From VRUE01 sp963720805 (lineage in GTDB: Bacteria; Actinomycetota; Thermoleophilia; Solirubrobacterales; 70-9), in assembly GCA_963720805.1 (NCBI GenBank), contig CAVRGT010000010.1, forward strand, positions 291,290 through 355,289: DNA of 64,000 bases, read 5' to 3'. Below the pieces are notes generated by a model. The model was not told where the DNA came from. It searched no databases and was given only the letters and a program-made list of their open reading frames with translations. Numbering within the stretch: the first letter of the stretch is position 1; every line of letters starts with the position of its first letter. The position numbers were made by a program, and so were the translations under genes. Shown here in pieces: positions 7,726-21,987 of the stretch.

Positions 7726-9336
7726 TTAGTACCCAGCGGGGTGACGCACGACGAAGCCTTCCGGGTAAGGAGGCTCAGGATGCCAGCGTGGGCCGGTGCC
7801 CTGGGCGTCGCCGACCGTGTCCCAGCGCAGCCCGGCAATCTCGGCATAGGTATGGGTGGCGCTGGCGTAGATCGTGATCCAGCGCCCCGGCCCCGGTTCG
7901 CCGTAGCTCTCCAGCGAACCCGAGGTGAGCGGCGTGTCGAGCAGCCCGGCACCGTAGAGGGCGAAGCTGACCGCGCCCGAGCAGTCGTACCCGGAGGCGT
8001 ACCAGCGAGCCGTGCCCGCCGCCCCAGATGTAGGGGCGTGGTGGCGATCGAGTTGGCGGCCGAGATCGCCGCCTTGACCGCGGCCGGCGCGTCTTCGGGA
8101 GCGCTGGCGAAGCCGTTGTCGAGGACGGCGCTCGGGCCCGGCGTTTCGAAGCCGGAAGCGAGCGGGGCGACGCGCCAATCGACGTAGCTGGTCTTGCACT
8201 TGCCTTCGAGGTCTTCGGCGTCGGCGAGCACCGCCTGCACGTACCAGGCGGCCTGGTTGTGGGCGAAGATGCCGGCGCGGAGGCTGCCCTTCGACCAGAT
8301 CAGCCGCGCCAGGGTCGCCGCCGAATCGGCCGGGTCGGCGCGGCGGATGTGCCCGTCTTCGTCGCCGTCGACCGCGTAGGGGTTCCACTCGCTCGGTTCG
8401 AGCCCGAGCGGCCCGCGTTCGCGCAGCTGCTTGGCGCCCATGCCGCGGCCGAAGTTCGACTCGAGCCTGGCGACCGCGGCCAGCGCCCAGACGCCGCGCC
8501 GGCCGAGTTCGTAGCGAGCCGCCGCGTCCTCGAAGGCGGCGAGGTAGTCGGCCGGGATCCGGTCGCGCCAGGCCGGGGCCGGCTGGCAGTCGAGCACCGG
8601 CATCTGCGGCGTCAGCGCGAAGCCGCCGGCGCTGCCGCCGCCGAGCGAGCCGTAGCAACTGGCGTTGGCCAGAACCTCGGCCACGTACCAGTCGGCGTGG
8701 TTGTAGGAGAAGATCGCGTTGTAGGTGTCGGTCGGCATGCCCGAGGCGTTGAGGTAACGCGCCGCGCCGAAGATCGCGTCTTCGGGGTCGTAGGGGTCGC
8801 GCACGCCGTCGCCGTTGGCGTCGACTCCCCAGCGTTTCCCAGGTCGAGGGCAGGAACTGCATCCAGCCGACCGCGCCGGCCGAGGAGGGTCCCATGTTGG
8901 TGCCGAAGGCGCTCTCGATGCCGTTGATCGAGGCGAGGATCGAGGCGCCCTGGGGGCCGAGCCCGTAGGCGTTGGCGGCGCGCTGGTAGATCGGGATCAG
9001 GACCGGCGGCACCCCCGAGCCGGCGCAGCTGGAGCTCGGGATCGAGGGGACTTCGAAGACTTCGGAGGGGGTCGGGGCGGGAACCGCGCCGGCGGCGGGT
9101 TCGCTTTCGGGCGCCGCTTCGTTCGCTTCGGTCTGTTCTTCGACCGGCGGCTTCTACCGGCGGTGCCACCGCTCGGCGCCGGCGTTGCCGTCCGGCGCGG
9201 TGAGCGTTTCGTTCTGTTCGAGCGCCGGCGCGATCGGTTGCCGGCTCGGTGCGGGCGGCTCGGCGGCGCTCGCCTGGGTGGCGCTCAGCGCCGCGCCGAC
9301 CGCTGCGACGGCGAGGGTGTTGCGCAGCCGTCCCAT
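7726..9336 (-). CDS. Secreted lytic transglycosylase with NlpC/P60-like domain, several frameshifts
   Basis: Read across frames from ATG 9336. It has a signal peptide (MGRLRNTLAVAAVGAALSAT), a Pro/Glu linker, then a soluble lytic transglycosylase domain with catalytic Glu in INGIESAFG and AGAVGWMQFLPSTWE. A second stretch follows with repeated N-A-WY-VLA units, then a C-terminal NlpC/P60-like part with YDCSGAVSFALYGAG (Cys) and ATHTYAEIAG (His). Frame changes lie near 9160, 8830 and 8020. Such two-domain wall hydrolases (VirB1-like) often serve conjugation machines, and the upstream neighbour looks TcpC/VirB8-like. The coordinates give the repaired extent. Confidence 0.75.
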
Positions 9337-10117
9337 CAGCCGAGCGAGTCCGTCGACTTGCCAGACGCCGGTTTTCGGGTTGCGCTGCATCTCGAGTCGC
9401 AGCTCGCTGGTGACGCCGACGCGCAGCAGCGAGACGCTCAGCGTGTAGGTGTCGCCTTTGTGCGGCCCGGCCACGACGTTGAGCACCTTCGCCCTGCGGC
9501 ACCTTGACGCCTGCCGGCTGCCGCGGCGGGCGCTGCAGGAGCTCGTGGGCCAGCTCGCGGGGTAGCGGTGTCGTTGAAGGTCGTTTCGACCCGCGCGTTG
9601 TTGCGGCCGATCTCGATAGAGGACGAAGGCGCCAGCGAACTGGTGGGCGACCGTGGCCGCCGGTGGCCCGGCGGGCTTGACCGTGGCGGCGCTCGCGGTG
9701 CCGCCGCCGCCCGGGCCTGCCGACTTCGCCACTTCCGCGGTCGAGCCAGCTCTCGGTGGTCGAGCCGCGGCTCGCGACGGGGCCTTCGGCGCCGGCGCCC
9801 GAGCTCTTCGAGACGCTGCGTCTGCGGCTGCGTCGGCGAAGTCGGGCTTTGCTCCCTGCAGCACTGGCGCCGCCGCGGCGGCCGCTCGGCTGGACGGCCT
9901 GCCGCACGATCGGCAGCCGCGACCGGTGCGCTCGCCTGCGGCGCCGGGGTGGTCCCGCCGCCGCCGCTGCCGGAGGCCCAGAGGCAGGCCGAGCACTCCG
10001 GCGCCCGCCGCCAGCAGGGCCAAGGCACGCGACGCCGAAGGCCCGCAGCTGCGGGTTCCACTCCCCGGTGCGCTCCTCCAGCGGCCAGACGAGGCCTCGC
10101 TCGACCGCCCAGATCAC
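9337..10117 (-). CDS. TcpC/VirB8-like membrane protein, multiple frameshifts
   Basis: Pieces in different frames give a protein with a membrane segment near the N-terminus (FGVACLALLAAGAGVLGL, after PLEERTGEWNPQ), a Pro/Ala-rich linker, and a C-terminal domain with FAGAFVLYE, TPELAHELL and KVLNVVAGPHKGDTYTLSV. This resembles TcpC/VirB8 NTF2-like subunits of Gram-positive conjugation systems, but the match is from memory of the pattern. GTG at 10117 is a possible start; another in-frame stretch extends upstream toward 10180 with an AGGAG before a CTG. The end meets the transglycosylase start. Confidence 0.5.
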
Positions 10118-10277
10118 TCGCTCAAAGGGCCACTTGATCAGCTCGACGATGCCGCGCAGAACGTCGGCGCCGCCCCAGACCAGCGCGCTCCTCTACCGCG
10201 AAAGCGGCATCGGCAAGCGAAGAGCGGAGTGGGGCAGGGGTATCGATGCGACGGCGTCCGAGCATGGGTTGGTCAGG

Positions 10278-10302
10278 TTGAGAGCTTATTTCGGATTCTC
10301 AA
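10278..10302. promoter_or_regulatory. Inverted repeat downstream of clpB
   Basis: TTGAGA - 13 bases - TCTCAA lies in the ~210-base gap between the end of clpB and the TcpC-like gene. It recalls half of the HspR-bound HAIR motif (CTTGAGT-N7-ACTCAAG), but the spacing is wrong and it lies downstream, not upstream, of the chaperone operon. It could equally belong to the promoter of the next minus-strand gene. Confidence 0.25.
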
Positions 10303-10330
10303 GCCTTTCCCTTAACACCAAATAATGGGT

Positions 10331-12886
<2,556 letters not shown>

Positions 12887-12900
<14 letters not shown>

Positions 12901-13192
12901 CCGCGCCTCCTTCAAGTTCTCTCAGCCTGCGTTCCAGCGCCAGCACCCGCTCCACCCCGGCCAGGTTCAGGCCTTCGGCGGTCAGCTGCTGGATCCGCCG
13001 CAGCCGCTGGACGTCGCGCTGGGAGTAGAGCCGGGTGTTCTTCGGCGAGCGCTTCGGCGCGATCAGGCCGCGCGCCTCGTAGATCCGCAGCGTCTGCGGG
13101 TGCATGTGGGCGAGCTCGGCAGCGACCGAGATCATGAAGACGCCCTGATCGGAGTCGATCGAGACTTCGATCCGTTCCCGCCGCGCACTCAT
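12887..13192 (-). CDS. hspR: HspR-type MerR-family heat-shock repressor
   Basis: A 101-residue MerR-family regulator: VFMISVAAELAHMHPQTLRIYEARGLI is the winged-helix recognition block, then RSPKNTRLYSQRDVQRLRRI and a short dimerisation helix. HspR represses dnaK and clpB operons in actinobacteria using DnaK as co-repressor. Position between dnaJ and clpB is the classic one. I searched the dnaK upstream region for the HAIR operator and did not find a good match. Confidence 0.93.
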
Positions 13193-13204
13193 CGCCCACC
13201 CCCG

Positions 13205-13251
13205 TTCCGGTGCGCTTTATGCACCCACACGGAGTAAAAGGCGCACCGGAA
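13205..13251 (-). repeat. Small palindromic repeat, family P (copy 2), ends dnaJ
   Basis: A 14-16 bp stem with the 39-nt family core. On the minus strand, dnaJ reads into it, and the TAA stop of dnaJ (13217-13219) lies inside the core. The element thus forms the last ~11 codons of dnaJ and most of the gap before hspR. Confidence 0.85.
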
Positions 13252-14386
13252 GCTCATCGTGCCCCGCCTTGCGCAGGAGGTCGGCGCGGGGATCGGTTCC
13301 GTTGAAGGCCTCGGCCAGCTTGTCGGCCGCCTCCTCCTGCTCCTTCGGTCAGCTTCTGCCGGCATCTCGATCTCTAGCCGGTAGCGGATGTCGCCGTTGC
13401 CGCGGCCCTTTGGCTTCGGCGCGCCCTCGCCCTTGAGGCGCTGGATCGAGCCGTGCTTGGTGCCGGCGCCGACCTTGATCTTCTTCGTGCCGGCCAGGGT
13501 CGGCACCTCGATCGTCGCCCCGCGCAATGCCTCGGCGATCGTGATCGGCACCGTCACCTCGAGGTTGCCGCCGTCGAGGCGCTTGAAGATCGGCGAGGCG
13601 GCGACGCGGGTGACGACGAAGAGGTCGCCGGGCGGCCCGCCGCGCTGGCCGGCCTCGCCCTTGCCGGCGAGCCGGATCCGCGCCCCGTCCTTGACCCCGG
13701 CGGGGATGTTGACCTTGTAGCGCTTGGTCTGTTTGGTCAGCGCCCGAGCCGGCGCAGGTGGGGCAGGGGTCCTCGATGATCTGGCCCTGGCCGCCGCACT
13801 GCGGGCAGGGCTGGCTGATCGAGAAGAAGCCCTGGCTCTGGGCGTCGATGCCGCGGCCTTCGCAGCGCGGGCAGGTGACCGGGCTGGTCCCCGGTTTGGC
13901 GCCGTTGCCGTGGCAGGTCGGGCAGCGTTCGGCCTTCGGCACCGTGACCGAGACCTGGGCGCCGTTGACCGCCTGGTCGAAGCTGAGACTGAGCTCGGTT
14001 TCGAGGTCGCGACCGCGCACCTGCTGGGCCTGTGCCCGCCCGCCGCCACCGCCGCGGCTGAAGAGGTTGGAGAAGATGTCGCTGACGTCGAAGCCACCGG
14101 CCGCGCCGGGTCCACCAGGCCCGAACGGACCGGCCCCACCGGGACCGCCCGGCCCGCCGCCGCCGAACCCGCCGAACATGCCGCCGGCGTCGTACTCCTT
14201 GCGCTTCTCCGGATCGGAGAGCGTGTCGTAGGCCCCCTGGATCTGCTTGAAGCGCTCCTCCGCCTTGGGATCGTCGGGGTTGCGGTCAGGGTGGTACTGG
14301 CGCGCCAATTTGCGGTGCGCCTTCTTGATCTCCTCCTCGGAGGCCCCTTTCGGGACCCCGAGCAGCTTGTAGAGATCCTCAGCCAC
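13217..14386 (-). CDS. dnaJ: DnaJ co-chaperone, frame broken near 13740 and 13348
   Basis: GTG start at 14386. J domain (DLYKLLGVPKGASEEEIKKA with the HPD triad in QYHPDRNP), Gly/Phe-rich linker, then four zinc-binding repeats (CPTCHGNG, CPRCEGRG, CPQCGGQG, CPTCAGSG) and the C-terminal substrate domains (KTKRYKVNIPAG-like block). A base is missing near 13740 and another indel lies near 13348. After repair the tail reads KEQEEAADKLAEAFNGTDPR and then LPVRLLLRVGA, the last part coming from palindromic repeat P2. It starts 3 bases after the grpE stop. Confidence 0.93.
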
Positions 14387-14389
14387 CAG

Positions 14390-15005
14390 CTACTCGCTCA
14401 CCACCACACGCGCAGGCCGAATCAACTGCTCCCCGAGCCGGTACCCCTTCTGCAAAACCTCGATGACGCGTCCCGGACTCGACCCCCTCCGCCGGCTGCC
14501 ATAGAGAGCGCCTCATGCTGCATCGGATCGAACTTCTCCCCCTTGGGATCCACAGCCTCGACCCCGTTCCGCCCCAACGAGTCCCGCAAGCTCCTGAACA
14601 CGAGCAACACCCCATGGGAAAGCCCATCTTCGGAGTCACCCTCGGGGTCCAGCCCCGCGGCCTGAATAGCCCGCTCAAGATCGTCCAGGACCGGCACTAC
14701 CTCCCGAATCACGTCAGCTTTCCCGCGCGCCGACGCCGCCTGAACCTCCGCCGTCATTCGCTTACGAAAGTTCTCGAAGTCGGCCTTAGTCCGCTTAGCG
14801 AGGTCGAGATACTCGTCTCGCTCCTTCTGGGTGTCAGCCAGCAACGCATCGAAGTCCTGCTCGATCTGGGCAGACGCATCTCCCGCGGGTGGCGGTGTAG
14901 GGGGTACCGCCCCCGAGGACGCTTTAGCGACCGGAGGGGGTGGTGGGTCCCCTGCACCGACAGGACCCGTGGCCGATGCCTCCCGTCCCTGATCGTCCTG
15001 ATCGA

Positions 15006-15009
<4 letters not shown>
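14390..15009 (-). CDS. grpE: GrpE nucleotide exchange factor, frame broken near 14480-14500
   Basis: Releases ADP from DnaK. The GTG start at 15009 overlaps the dnaK stop (GTGA). An acidic/Pro-rich N-terminus leads into a long coiled coil (ALLADTQKERDEYLDLAKRT, NFRKRMTAEV), the dimer helix, and the beta-wing block HEALSMA. Two indels near 14480 and 14500 must be corrected to read VIEVLQKGYRLGEQLIRPARV, with TAG at 14390-14392. That repaired end is typical of GrpE and fits neatly against dnaJ. Confidence 0.9.
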
Positions 15010-16915
<1,906 letters not shown>

Positions 16916-16964
16916 TATTCATACCTCCAACTCTAGTTCGTTCTGCCTAAGAAATCTAAGCGGC

Positions 16965-16993
16965 AGTATGGCAGATCGCAAACAGATTGCCAA
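16965..16993 (-). promoter_or_regulatory. Putative dnaK promoter
   Basis: On the minus strand TTGGCA (16988-16993) and CATACT (16965-16970) are spaced 17 bases apart, about 50 bases upstream of the dnaK start. These are close to a housekeeping sigma-70 type promoter. The 200-base gap to the divergent nuclease gene holds no clear HspR operator. Confidence 0.45.
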
Positions 16994-17117
16994 TCGTTGC
17001 CTATAGTGGTCTGAGAGCTTGCGAGCCGAGTTGCCCGTGGGGATGGGCGCACGGTGGGAGGCGCCTCGACGAACTCGACCGCCGGAAACGGCGGGTCGCC
17101 AACGAAGAGGAGCCAAA

Positions 17118-18317
17118 GTGAATCGAAGTCACGCATCATCGGCGTTCGGCGGCGCTGCTCGTGTTGGCCGCCGCGCTCGACCTTCGCCCTGTTGCCGGCG
17201 CTTGCCTCGGCCGGCTCGAGCAAAGGTCACGGCAACGCACAGAGGCCACGCGCACCACGGCAAGCAACACGGCCATCACGGCAAAGGCCACGGCCACGGC
17301 AAGCGCGACCTGACGGTCATGACCCAGAACCTCTATCTGGGGTCCAGCCTCGGGCCGGCGCTCGAAGCGCGCGACCCCGGAAGCATTCGTCGAAGGCGTC
17401 GCGCGGATCTACGCGACCGTGCAGTACACGAACTTCCCCCAGCGTGCCGAAGCGATCGCCAACGAGATCGAGGAAAACGAACCTGACCTGATCGGCCTGC
17501 AGGAGGTCACGAAGTGGACGACGGCCGGCCTCAACCCGCCCGCCGGCTACGACTTCCTCGCCGATCCTGGAAAGCGATCTCGAACGCCCGGGGGCTGCAC
17601 TACACGGCGGCGGCGATCGCGCATAACGCGAACATCGGCCCGGCGCCGCTCGTCTCGGCGAACGTGCCCGGTCGCTGGCGGGACAGTTCACCTGCTCCGT
17701 GCAGCTCGAAGACCGTGACGTGATCCTGGTCAACAACGACACGCCGGGACTGACCTGGAGCAACCCGCAAAGCGGCCGCTACAGCCGCTCAGCAGACGAT
17801 CGAATCGCCGGTCGGCCCGCTCTCGTTCGACCGCGGCTGGGCCAGCATCGACGCGAAGCTGAAGCACCAGCCGTTCCACTTCGTCGACACCCACCTCGAA
17901 ACCGAGGAATCGCCGCTCGTGCAACAGGCGCAGGCGGCTGAATTCCTCGCCGGCCCGGCCAAAGGCGGGACGGTCGTCGCCACCGGCGACTTCAACTCCG
18001 CCTCGGACGGCTCCACGACCACCTCCTACGCGCAGCTCACCGCGCCCGGCAAGTTCCGCGACAGCTGGAACGAGAAACTGCTCGGGCCCGGCCTTTCCTG
18101 CTGCCAGGAGTCGAACACGCCGCCACTCGCGCCCGGGGCGCTGAACAACCCGGTCTCGACGTTCCGAACCCGGATCGACCTGATCCTCTCCCGCGGCGCC
18201 GCCCGCTCTGACGGAGATGACGCCGAACTAATCGGGGACACGCCCTTCCAGGCAACCCCGCCGTTCTGGCCCTCCGACCACGCCGGAGTCGTCAGCGAAC
18301 TCAGTCTCGGAGGCTAA
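17118..18317 (+). CDS. Secreted endonuclease/exonuclease/phosphatase-family enzyme, several frameshifts
   Basis: Read across frames: GTG 17118 after GAGGAG, a hydrophobic signal-like segment, and a His/Gly/Lys-rich linker (HHGKQHGHHGKGHGHGK). The EEP fold follows: LTVMTQNLYLGS, DLIGLQEVTKW (catalytic Glu), FHFVDTHLETE, VVATGDFNSAS (Asp/Asn) and the last block PSDHAGVVSELS (Asp-His). Substrates could be DNA, phospholipid or a phosphoester; the family cannot be resolved by eye. At least four indels between 17370 and 17810 break the frame. Divergent from dnaK. Confidence 0.75.
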
Positions 18318-18328
18318 GAGCTGATTCA

Positions 18329-18442
18329 GGGCAGATCCCGGAAGGGGTGAAGCGTCTTGCACTTTTTCGTCGTGAGCTAGCGGCGCCAGCCCAACCACGA
18401 TCCACCGAAAAAGTTAAGCGAAACCCCTTCCGGGATCTGCCC
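18329..18442. repeat. Long hairpin repeat, family H (copy C)
   Basis: A perfect 20-bp stem (18329-18348 with 18423-18442) around a 74-base core with inner stem ACTTTTTCG/CGAAAAAGT. Turned over, the core matches copy D at 33149-33260 at 68 of 74 positions by my count. It sits between two convergent genes, 12 bases after one stop and 4 before the other, where a two-way terminator would be useful. Confidence 0.9.
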
Positions 18443-18445
18443 CGC

Positions 18446-18852
18446 TCAACCCTCTCCTGCCGTATGAGCGACGAATTCGGCGACTTCTTTGGCCTGCTCT
18501 TCGTTGAGGATGCCGCCGGGCATCCGGCCCGGGGTGGTGGTGCTGTCGACGCCGTTTTCAACCGCGTTGAGGACGCGCCCTTCTACCTGGCCCACTTCTT
18601 TGCCCTCTGCCGGGCCGGAGGGCGACAGCAGTACGTCGAGATTGGGCCCGTAGTTGCCGTCGGTGCCGGCGGCGTAGAGCGTGTGGCAGGTGCCGCAGTT
18701 GGTCTGGAAGAGGCTCTGGCCGCTCTTCAGGTCCGCGGGCACGTCCTGGGCGCCGCGCGCGGCGTCGCCGTCATTGCGGAAAGCGAGCCAGGGGATCAGG
18801 ACCGCCAGGACGAGGACCAGAGCCCGAAGACGATGAACGTTTTTTTGCTCAT
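18446..18852 (-). CDS. Membrane-anchored c-type cytochrome
   Basis: One N-terminal hydrophobic helix (ALVLVLAVLIPWLAF) followed by a mono-haem domain: LFQTNCGTCHTLYAAG binds haem through CxxCH, and a PGRMPGG block supplies the axial methionine. It probably acts outside the membrane in electron transfer. ATG 18852 overlaps the nth stop (ATGA) but needs one more A in the A run at 18840-18846 to stay in frame; an unbroken frame from GTG 18901 exists but would overlap the iron-sulphur end of nth. I prefer the ATG. Confidence 0.8.
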
Positions 18853-19549
18853 TTGCGCCCGGCACGGTACCAGGGACACATTCGGCGTAGCTCGCACTCA
18901 CCGCAGCGCGGTTTCGGCCGGCAGACCTCGCGCCCGTGGCGGATCAGGTTCATGTGCAGCTCGTAGGCGTCGTCGGGGTCGACGATGGCCTGCATCTCGT
19001 CGTGGGCGCGCTCGAAGGAGGCCTTCTCGCGGGAAGAAGCCGAGCCGGCCGCCGACCCGGTGCACGTGCACGTCGACCGGGATCTCGGGGATGCCCCAGG
19101 AGAACATCAGCACGCAGGCCGCCGTTTTGCGCCCCACCCCGGGCAGCGAGTCCAGGTAGGCCATCGACTCGCCGCGCGGCGCCGTCTCGGTCCAGTCGAG
19201 GTCGGGATGCTCGCCGAGCTGCTCGAGGATCGCCTGGATCCGCGGCGCCTTCTGCTTGCCGAGGCCGCCGGGGCGGATCGCCTCCTCGACCGCGCTGACC
19301 GGCGCGTCTCGCACTTCCTCCCAGGTAGGGGAAGCGCTCGCGCAGGGCGGCGAAGGCGCGGTCGCGGTTGCGGTCGTTGGTGTGCTGGGAGAGCACCGTC
19401 TTGATCAGCTCGGCGATCGGGTGCCCGTGCGGCTCGTTGACCGGCCGCCCGTACATCTCTCGTAGCCGGTCGCGGATCGCGCGCACGCGGCGCTTGTCGG
19501 GGCGTTTCCAGGGCACCGGCGGGACGGTATCGGCGCGAGATGCCGTCAC
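18849..19549 (-). CDS. nth: Endonuclease III, frame broken near 19320 and 19035
   Basis: A DNA glycosylase/AP lyase for oxidised pyrimidines. Blocks: ELIKTVLSQHTNDRNRDRAF, then the helix-hairpin-helix with catalytic Lys in YLDSLPGVGRKTAACVLMF, the Asp in EIPVDVHVHRVGGRLGF, and a C-terminal [4Fe-4S] site C-x6-C-x2-C-x5-C (in CRPKPRCGEC and LRRMCPWYRAGRK). Two indels break the frame; all parts are present. GTG 19549 or GTG 19516 may start it. The end overlaps the cytochrome gene by 4 bases. Confidence 0.9.
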
Positions 19550-19573
19550 GGGCAGACGCCGTAGGGTTGAGCG

Positions 19574-20393
19574 ATGGCGGGTGTGATCGAAGAGGCGGAG
19601 CTTGTGGTGGACGGGGTGCGCGTCTTCTACCGGCGCGTGCCAGGCGAGGGGACGCCGGTGGTCTATTGCCACGGCAACCCGGCGCACGGCGAGGATTGGC
19701 TGGCGTTCCTGGAACGCGGTGGTGCCGGCGATCGCGATCGACATGCCGGGGTGGGGGCGGTCCGATCGGCCGGATCCGACGCGGTTCGACTACTCGATGT
19801 ACGGGCTTTCGGCGTTTCTGGAGAAGTGCCTCGACGAGCTCGGGGTCACAAAGCGCAAGCTGGTCGTCCACGACTGGGGAGCGCTGGCGCTGATCGGCGC
19901 GCAGCGGCGGCCCGAGCTGGTCGAGAGGCTGGTCGTGATCGACGCGGTGCCGCTGCTGCCGGGCTATCGCTGGCACTGGATCGCCCAGATCTGGCGTCGA
20001 CGCGGCCTCGGTGAGTTCGCCAACGCGACCACGACCCGCTCCTCGATGGCCCTGCTCCTGCGCCAGGCCAACGGCGACCGCCGCCCGATGCCCACGGAGT
20101 TCGTCGAAATGATCTGGAAGTACTGGGACAAGGGGACCGCGGCCGCGGTCCTCGCCCTCTACCGCCACGCCGATCCCGACGACCTCGCCCGAGCCGGCAG
20201 CGACCTCGCCAAGCTCACCTGCCCCTCCCTGATCCTCTGGGGCGACCGCGAGCCCTACCTCCCCACCCGCTTCGCCGAGGCCTACGCCCAAGTCCTCCCC
20301 AACGCCCAACTGGAGATCGTCCCCGGCGGCGGCCACTGGCCCTGGATCGACGATGCTCGCGTAATCGACCGGGTCTTGGAATTCATCGCTTGA
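19574..20393 (+). CDS. Alpha/beta hydrolase (haloalkane dehalogenase-like), frame broken near 19715
   Basis: An alpha/beta-hydrolase fold: oxyanion block CHGNPAHGEDW, IDMPGWGRSD, nucleophile elbow VVHDWGALAL with aspartate in place of serine, and GGHWPW with the catalytic His. An Asp nucleophile points to haloalkane dehalogenase- or fluoroacetate dehalogenase-like chemistry; epoxide hydrolase is the alternative. One indel near 19715 splits the first 45 residues from the rest. It starts at ATG 19574, divergent from nth. Confidence 0.82.
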
Positions 20394-20429
20394 CCGCCGC
20401 CGTTAACCGGGGAATTACAATTCCCATTC

Positions 20430-21239
20430 GTGTCTCGCGCCCTCGCCCGCATCGGATCCAAGCTGCCCCAGGGCTGGGGCGACGCCGGCCGCCAGCTCGG
20501 GATCCTGGTCCTGGTCGACATCGCCTACGAGCTCGTCCGCGGTATCGCCGACGGCCAGCGCTCCGAGGCGATCGCGCACGGCCAGCAGGTGATCGACTTC
20601 GAGCGCTCTGCCCACTCCCTCTTCGAGCCCAGCGTGCAGGCCTTCTTCCTGCCCGCGCACTGGGTGATCGACCTCGCCAACCAGCTCTACCTCAACGCCC
20701 AGTTCTCGATCGCGCTGGGCTTCCTGGTCTGGCTCTACCTCTTCCGCAACGAGTCCTATTACTTCGTGCGCAACATGTTCGTCGTCTCGATGGGCTTCGC
20801 CCTGATCGGCTACACGCTCTTCCCGACCGCGCCGCCGCGGATGTTCCCCCACGATGGCTTCGTCGACACGATCACCGACTTCTCCAACGTCAACCATGAC
20901 TCCTCGCTGGCGAAGATCTTCATCAACCCCTACGCGGCGGTGCCGAGCATGCACTGCGCCTTCGCCGCGATGATCGGCATCACCGGGGTGCGCGTCTGCC
21001 GCCACTGGTGGTCGAAAGCCTGGTGGGCCTCCTGGCCGCTGCTGATCGCCTGGGTGGTGATCGTCACCGGCAACCACTACTGGGTCGACGTCGCGCTCGG
21101 CTGGATGGTCGCCGCCGCCTCGGCCCTCGTAGCTCAGCGCCTGCTCGCCCGAGCCCGACCTCACGCTTGGTCCTGGCGCAGCCGCTGGCGCCGCAGGAGG
21201 CGGAGGCCTAGGCCACCGTTCGGCCGCCGATCTCCCTGA
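20430..21239 (+). CDS. PAP2-superfamily membrane protein (inositol-lipid type)
   Basis: A multi-pass membrane protein with the PAP2_3 pattern: GYTLFPTAPPRMF, NPYAAVPSMHCAFAAMIG (catalytic His) and GNHYWVDVALGWM (second His and Asp). These residues transfer or remove lipid-linked phosphate; related enzymes exchange phosphoinositol head groups. A CDP-alcohol phosphotransferase and inositol-phosphate synthase follow, so a role in inositol lipids is a fair inference. The C-terminal tail is strongly basic (Arg-rich) and should be cytoplasmic. Confidence 0.85.
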   Translation: MSRALARIGSKLPQGWGDAGRQLGILVLVDIAYELVRGIADGQRSEAIAHGQQVIDFERSAHSLFEPSVQAFFLPAHWVIDLANQLYLNAQFSIALGFLVWLYLFRNESYYFVRNMFVVSMGFALIGYTLFPTAPPRMFPHDGFVDTITDFSNVNHDSSLAKIFINPYAAVPSMHCAFAAMIGITGVRVCRHWWSKAWWASWPLLIAWVVIVTGNHYWVDVALGWMVAAASALVAQRLLARARPHAWSWRSRWRRRRRRPRPPFGRRSP

Positions 21240-21257
21240 TCGTCTAGCCTCACGCCA

Positions 21258-21960
21258 ATGGAGTCTTCGGCGCCCCCTCGGGCCCCCGGTCCACGCCGCA
21301 ACGGTCGCCAGGCACGCAACGGCCAGGAGCTGCGCGCCTACGCTCGCGATCGTCTGATCGAGTCGCGGCTGACCCCGAACGCGATCTCGATCGCCGGCCT
21401 GATCGGCAACCTGGTCGCCGCCGGCCTGGTGACTCAGCGCCTATTTCTTCCTCGCCGGCGTCGCCTTCATCGCCGGCTCGGTGATGGACACGCTCGACGG
21501 GCGCTACTCGCGCATGTCGGGCAAGGGCACGCTCTTCGGCGCTTTCCTCGACTCGACCCTGGACCGGATCGAGGAGGGGATCGTGCTCGCCGCCGTCGCC
21601 GGCTACTTCGCCGCCAACGGCGAAGATTTCGCCGCGGCGATGTGCGTCGTAGCGGTGCTCGGCTCGCTGATGGTCTCCTACACGCGCGCCCGCGCCGAGG
21701 CGCTCGGGGTCGAGTGCAAGGTGGGGTTGGCCACGCGTCCCGTGCGGGTAGTCATACTCTCGGTCGGCTTGGTCTTCGCCAAGGGTGCCGGGATCGGCGA
21801 TTTCGAACTGCTGGCGCCCTCGGTCTACCTGATCGCGGCGTTGACCATCATCACCACGATCCAGCGTGTATGGCACGTCCGAAACCAGCTTTCAAGCGAG
21901 GCGGCCGGACCCAGCCAGATCTGTAACCAGTCGCGGCCCAGGGTGTCCCTTGCCACCTAG
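21258..21960 (+). CDS. CDP-alcohol phosphatidyltransferase, probably phosphatidylinositol-phosphate synthase; frame broken near 21440
   Basis: The catalytic motif D-x2-D-G-x2-A/S-R-x8-G-x3-D-x3-D is seen as DTLDGRYSRMSGKGTLFGAFLDSTLDR (split: MDTLDGRYSRM, then GAFLDSTLDR), which binds the CDP group and metal. The N-terminus LTPNAISIAGLIGNLVAAG and later hydrophobic helices fit this membrane family of about 220 residues. Ino1 lies 27 bases downstream, so the acceptor is most likely inositol-1-phosphate. One indel near 21440 splits the gene after LVTQR. Confidence 0.87.
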
Positions 21961-21987
21961 CCCGATCGAGGAAGGACTTCGAATTAC

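Noticed and set aside
16916..17117. HspR (HAIR) operator before dnaK
   Set aside because: I looked for CTTGAGT-N7-ACTCAAG in both strands of the gap and found no convincing match.
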